The notes beneath the pieces are model-generated. The model saw only the letters and a list, made by a program, of their open reading frames with translations, was not told where the DNA came from and did no database searches. From Vigna angularis (taxonomy: Eukaryota; Streptophyta; Magnoliopsida; Fabales; Fabaceae): 64,000 nucleotides of DNA. The stretch covers positions 16,240,501 to 16,304,500 of the forward strand of contig NC_068973.1 in NCBI RefSeq assembly GCF_016808095.1. The letters run 5' to 3'. This document shows, piece by piece, positions 62,325 through 64,000 of this stretch (position 1 is the first letter of the stretch; each line of letters begins with the position of its first letter). The position numbers were made by a program, and so were the translations under genes.

Positions 62325-63369
62325 TCAGGCATTGCGTGTGCAAATTGGCTTCTTTCTGTTCATATGCTTAACGTAGTGTAGATTCTTCCTCATTGCCTCT
62401 TTCATTTTCCCTTTTCTCTTCGAAGCTGATTTAATGTTAAAAATCTGAAATATTTAATTATAAGATACTCTCAGATTAAACTCAAGTTAATAGTTTTACA
62501 ACTATTTTAATACAACAACCGTTAGAAAACCAAATCACAAAATACTGAAAACAGTTTTTACACACATATATATACCTCGTTGGAGTTCTCTGTATTGCCA
62601 ACTGAAGCTCCAAAGCTTTCAAAACTATTCTCACTGGGTGACTTCTGGAGTTGGTTCTCATCATCAGCTGCATTTGACAATCATGGAAGAAAATTATAAC
62701 ATAGTTGTCCATCATTAGGTTTTTTATCTATTCAATTTTTATATGGCATAGGTTTCTCCGTGTATATATATATAACTAAGCTATTTTAATGAAAAACTAG
62801 AATATTTGTCACTTACAAATATATATAAGTTGTTAATGTACAGCGATGGATTTCGAAAGAAACTGCCAAAAAATATAATAAGAAAGCAAGCATAAAATTG
62901 TACCTAGATCCTGTGACTCAGGAAATATTTCCGCCTTGTTCTTCGGTTCTCTGCAATAAATTTTGAAGCTGGGAGATGATGGACCTATATTTCTTCCACT
63001 TTCAATGTCTTCGTCATCCTCCTCACTCTGCAGCCATGCACTCTTCACCTTCTCATCCTTCTTTTCACCTTCTCTCCCTTTAACTTCATTGTACAACTCA
63101 CTATGCTGTTTCGGTTCAGAAACTGGCAATGGAACCACTTTGGAGATTTTTTCAACACGTTTGGTTTGTTGAATGTCATTCAGAGAACCCACATTACTGT
63201 CCCCACCTTTATTTTCTTCACAATCTTGGGACTTCCCACCATCCACACTACCATCAAAATTCAGCTCTTTCCTGTCAGCCTTGCGTCTCAACTCTTCAAC
63301 TCTGCTACGGACTCTTGCAGGCAACACCTCTCCCCCTTTTCCATTCAATCTTGAATTGTTGGTACCCAT
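62325..63369 (-). CDS. Unrecognised 225-residue protein with N-myristoylation-type start
   Basis: Three exons on the minus strand: 62904-63369, 62576-62667 and 62325-62444, joined by GT-AG introns in matching phase, giving 225 residues. The N-terminus MGTNNSRLNGKG fits the N-myristoylation pattern (Gly2, Ser6), suggesting membrane attachment. Next comes a basic, probably helical VRSRVEELRRKADRK, then a long acidic, low-complexity region rich in Glu/Lys/Ser (EEDDEDIES), a Ser-rich stretch from exon 2 (SENSFESFGASVGN), and a very basic C-terminus (SKRKGKMKEAMRKN, ending RKKPICTRNA). No known domain is recognised. The start is the first ATG of the long exon, and in-frame exon junctions plus coherent composition argue that the gene is real. 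Reading through the first intron would give a 178-residue variant, which I consider a track artefact. Function cannot be stated. Confidence 0.78.
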
Positions 63370-64000
63370 TTGGATCAGAATGAAAGAATTTTGATCTCAC
63401 ACGGTTCAGACTTGGAACAAGATGAAGGATTATGTAGGGGTTGTGTTTGCAATTCAATTAATAAAATACAGTCTGTGTAACGTTGTTAATTTGTCGATGT
63501 CAAATATAGCTAAAAAAACGATTGGATATTGTAATGTACGTTGTCTCTCTCGTAGCATTCTATGATGAGGCACGAATACACCAACATAACCTCAACATAT
63601 TAACGTTAGGGATTGCAACATAAAAGAGGGATCCTGAAACTGGGTTCTGTGGCCTATCTGTCCATTTTCTCAAATTAAGACTTCCCCGAACTGGGTTGTT
63701 ATTTTTGGTCAAGACAAAAAAAAAAATTGGACACAGAAAAATCTCGTGTAAAAATTGAATTTCTATTTCAATATCCTATTATATATATTTAACCCTTATA
63801 AAAATAGTTTTATTTGACTCTTTTAATTTCGATCGTTATAAATTTGAAATTTTTAAAAGCTTCTTTTATCTCAAAATGAATTTTCAACGCAGGTAACATC
63901 ATCAAATTCTATCCATAATCAATGAGTGGGGATAAAATCGTTTTTTAAAATAAAATTTATTAATGTTGTAAAAGGATTTGTTGAAGTAGACATTGTATGT
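63370..64000. other. Upstream region of the minus-strand gene
   Basis: AT-rich, no gene seen; includes the 5' leader and promoter of the 225-residue protein gene. No sure TATA box was assigned. Confidence 0.45.

Noticed and set aside
1..64000. tRNA, rRNA genes and CRISPR arrays
   Set aside because: No tRNA B-box with a matching A-box and no rRNA core was seen; regular arrays present are satellite or LTR repeats in plant DNA.

Overview
This is plant nuclear DNA, very probably from a legume (inferred from a seven-exon bHLH137-type gene, Sirevirus and Ty3/gypsy LTRs of a kind I associate with Phaseoleae, AT-rich intergenic DNA and plant splice signals). It is gene-poor and dominated by nested transposable elements. 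I support only two intact protein genes: a bHLH137-like transcription factor (13053-15049, +) and a three-exon gene for an unrecognised 225-residue protein with an N-myristoylation-type start (62325-63369, -). A third cellular gene, a DExH-box RNA helicase, survives only as a broken fragment (53025-60410, +).

Layout. 211-7830 is an old CACTA (En/Spm) element with paired termini, subterminal repeats, a decayed TNP2 transposase and a 634-bp tandem duplication near its right end. 7831-12900 is AT-rich spacer with one foldback. The bHLH gene follows, then about 5 kb of spacer. 20.2-31.7 kb is a nest: a solo gypsy LTR with target duplication, a gypsy integrase remnant, an LTR carrying a 926-bp mini-CACTA with a perfect 3-bp duplication, and a cluster of Sirevirus LTRs in alternating orientation with a run of 28 G. 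31.7-38.7 kb holds LTR-like fragments, an (AT)32 microsatellite and a degenerate array with a 24/48-bp period. 38.7-46.4 kb is a decayed Sirevirus on the minus strand (LTR, gag, protease, integrase, RT, RNase H) with an envelope-like/plant-transposon ORF and gypsy-type LTR sequence at its far side. 47.3-50.5 kb is a 5'-truncated Ty1/copia element of Ale/Retrofit type.

The most informative structure is at 53-60.4 kb. Two helicase exons are interrupted twice: by a complete 5,196-bp Ty1/copia element of Tork/Tnt1 type (identical 5-bp target duplications, 554-bp LTRs about 2 % apart, three in-frame stops) and by a 1,419-bp solo gypsy LTR (exact 5-bp duplication) whose interior is a GC-rich tandem repeat. 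A 600-bp near-perfect foldback element follows.

I found no convincing new biological system. The best leads are the doubly interrupted helicase, clusters of an ATAATCGATTAT palindrome just upstream of TATA-like boxes in the Sirevirus region, and the degenerate GACGAGT array. All reads of homology are by eye; no database search was run.
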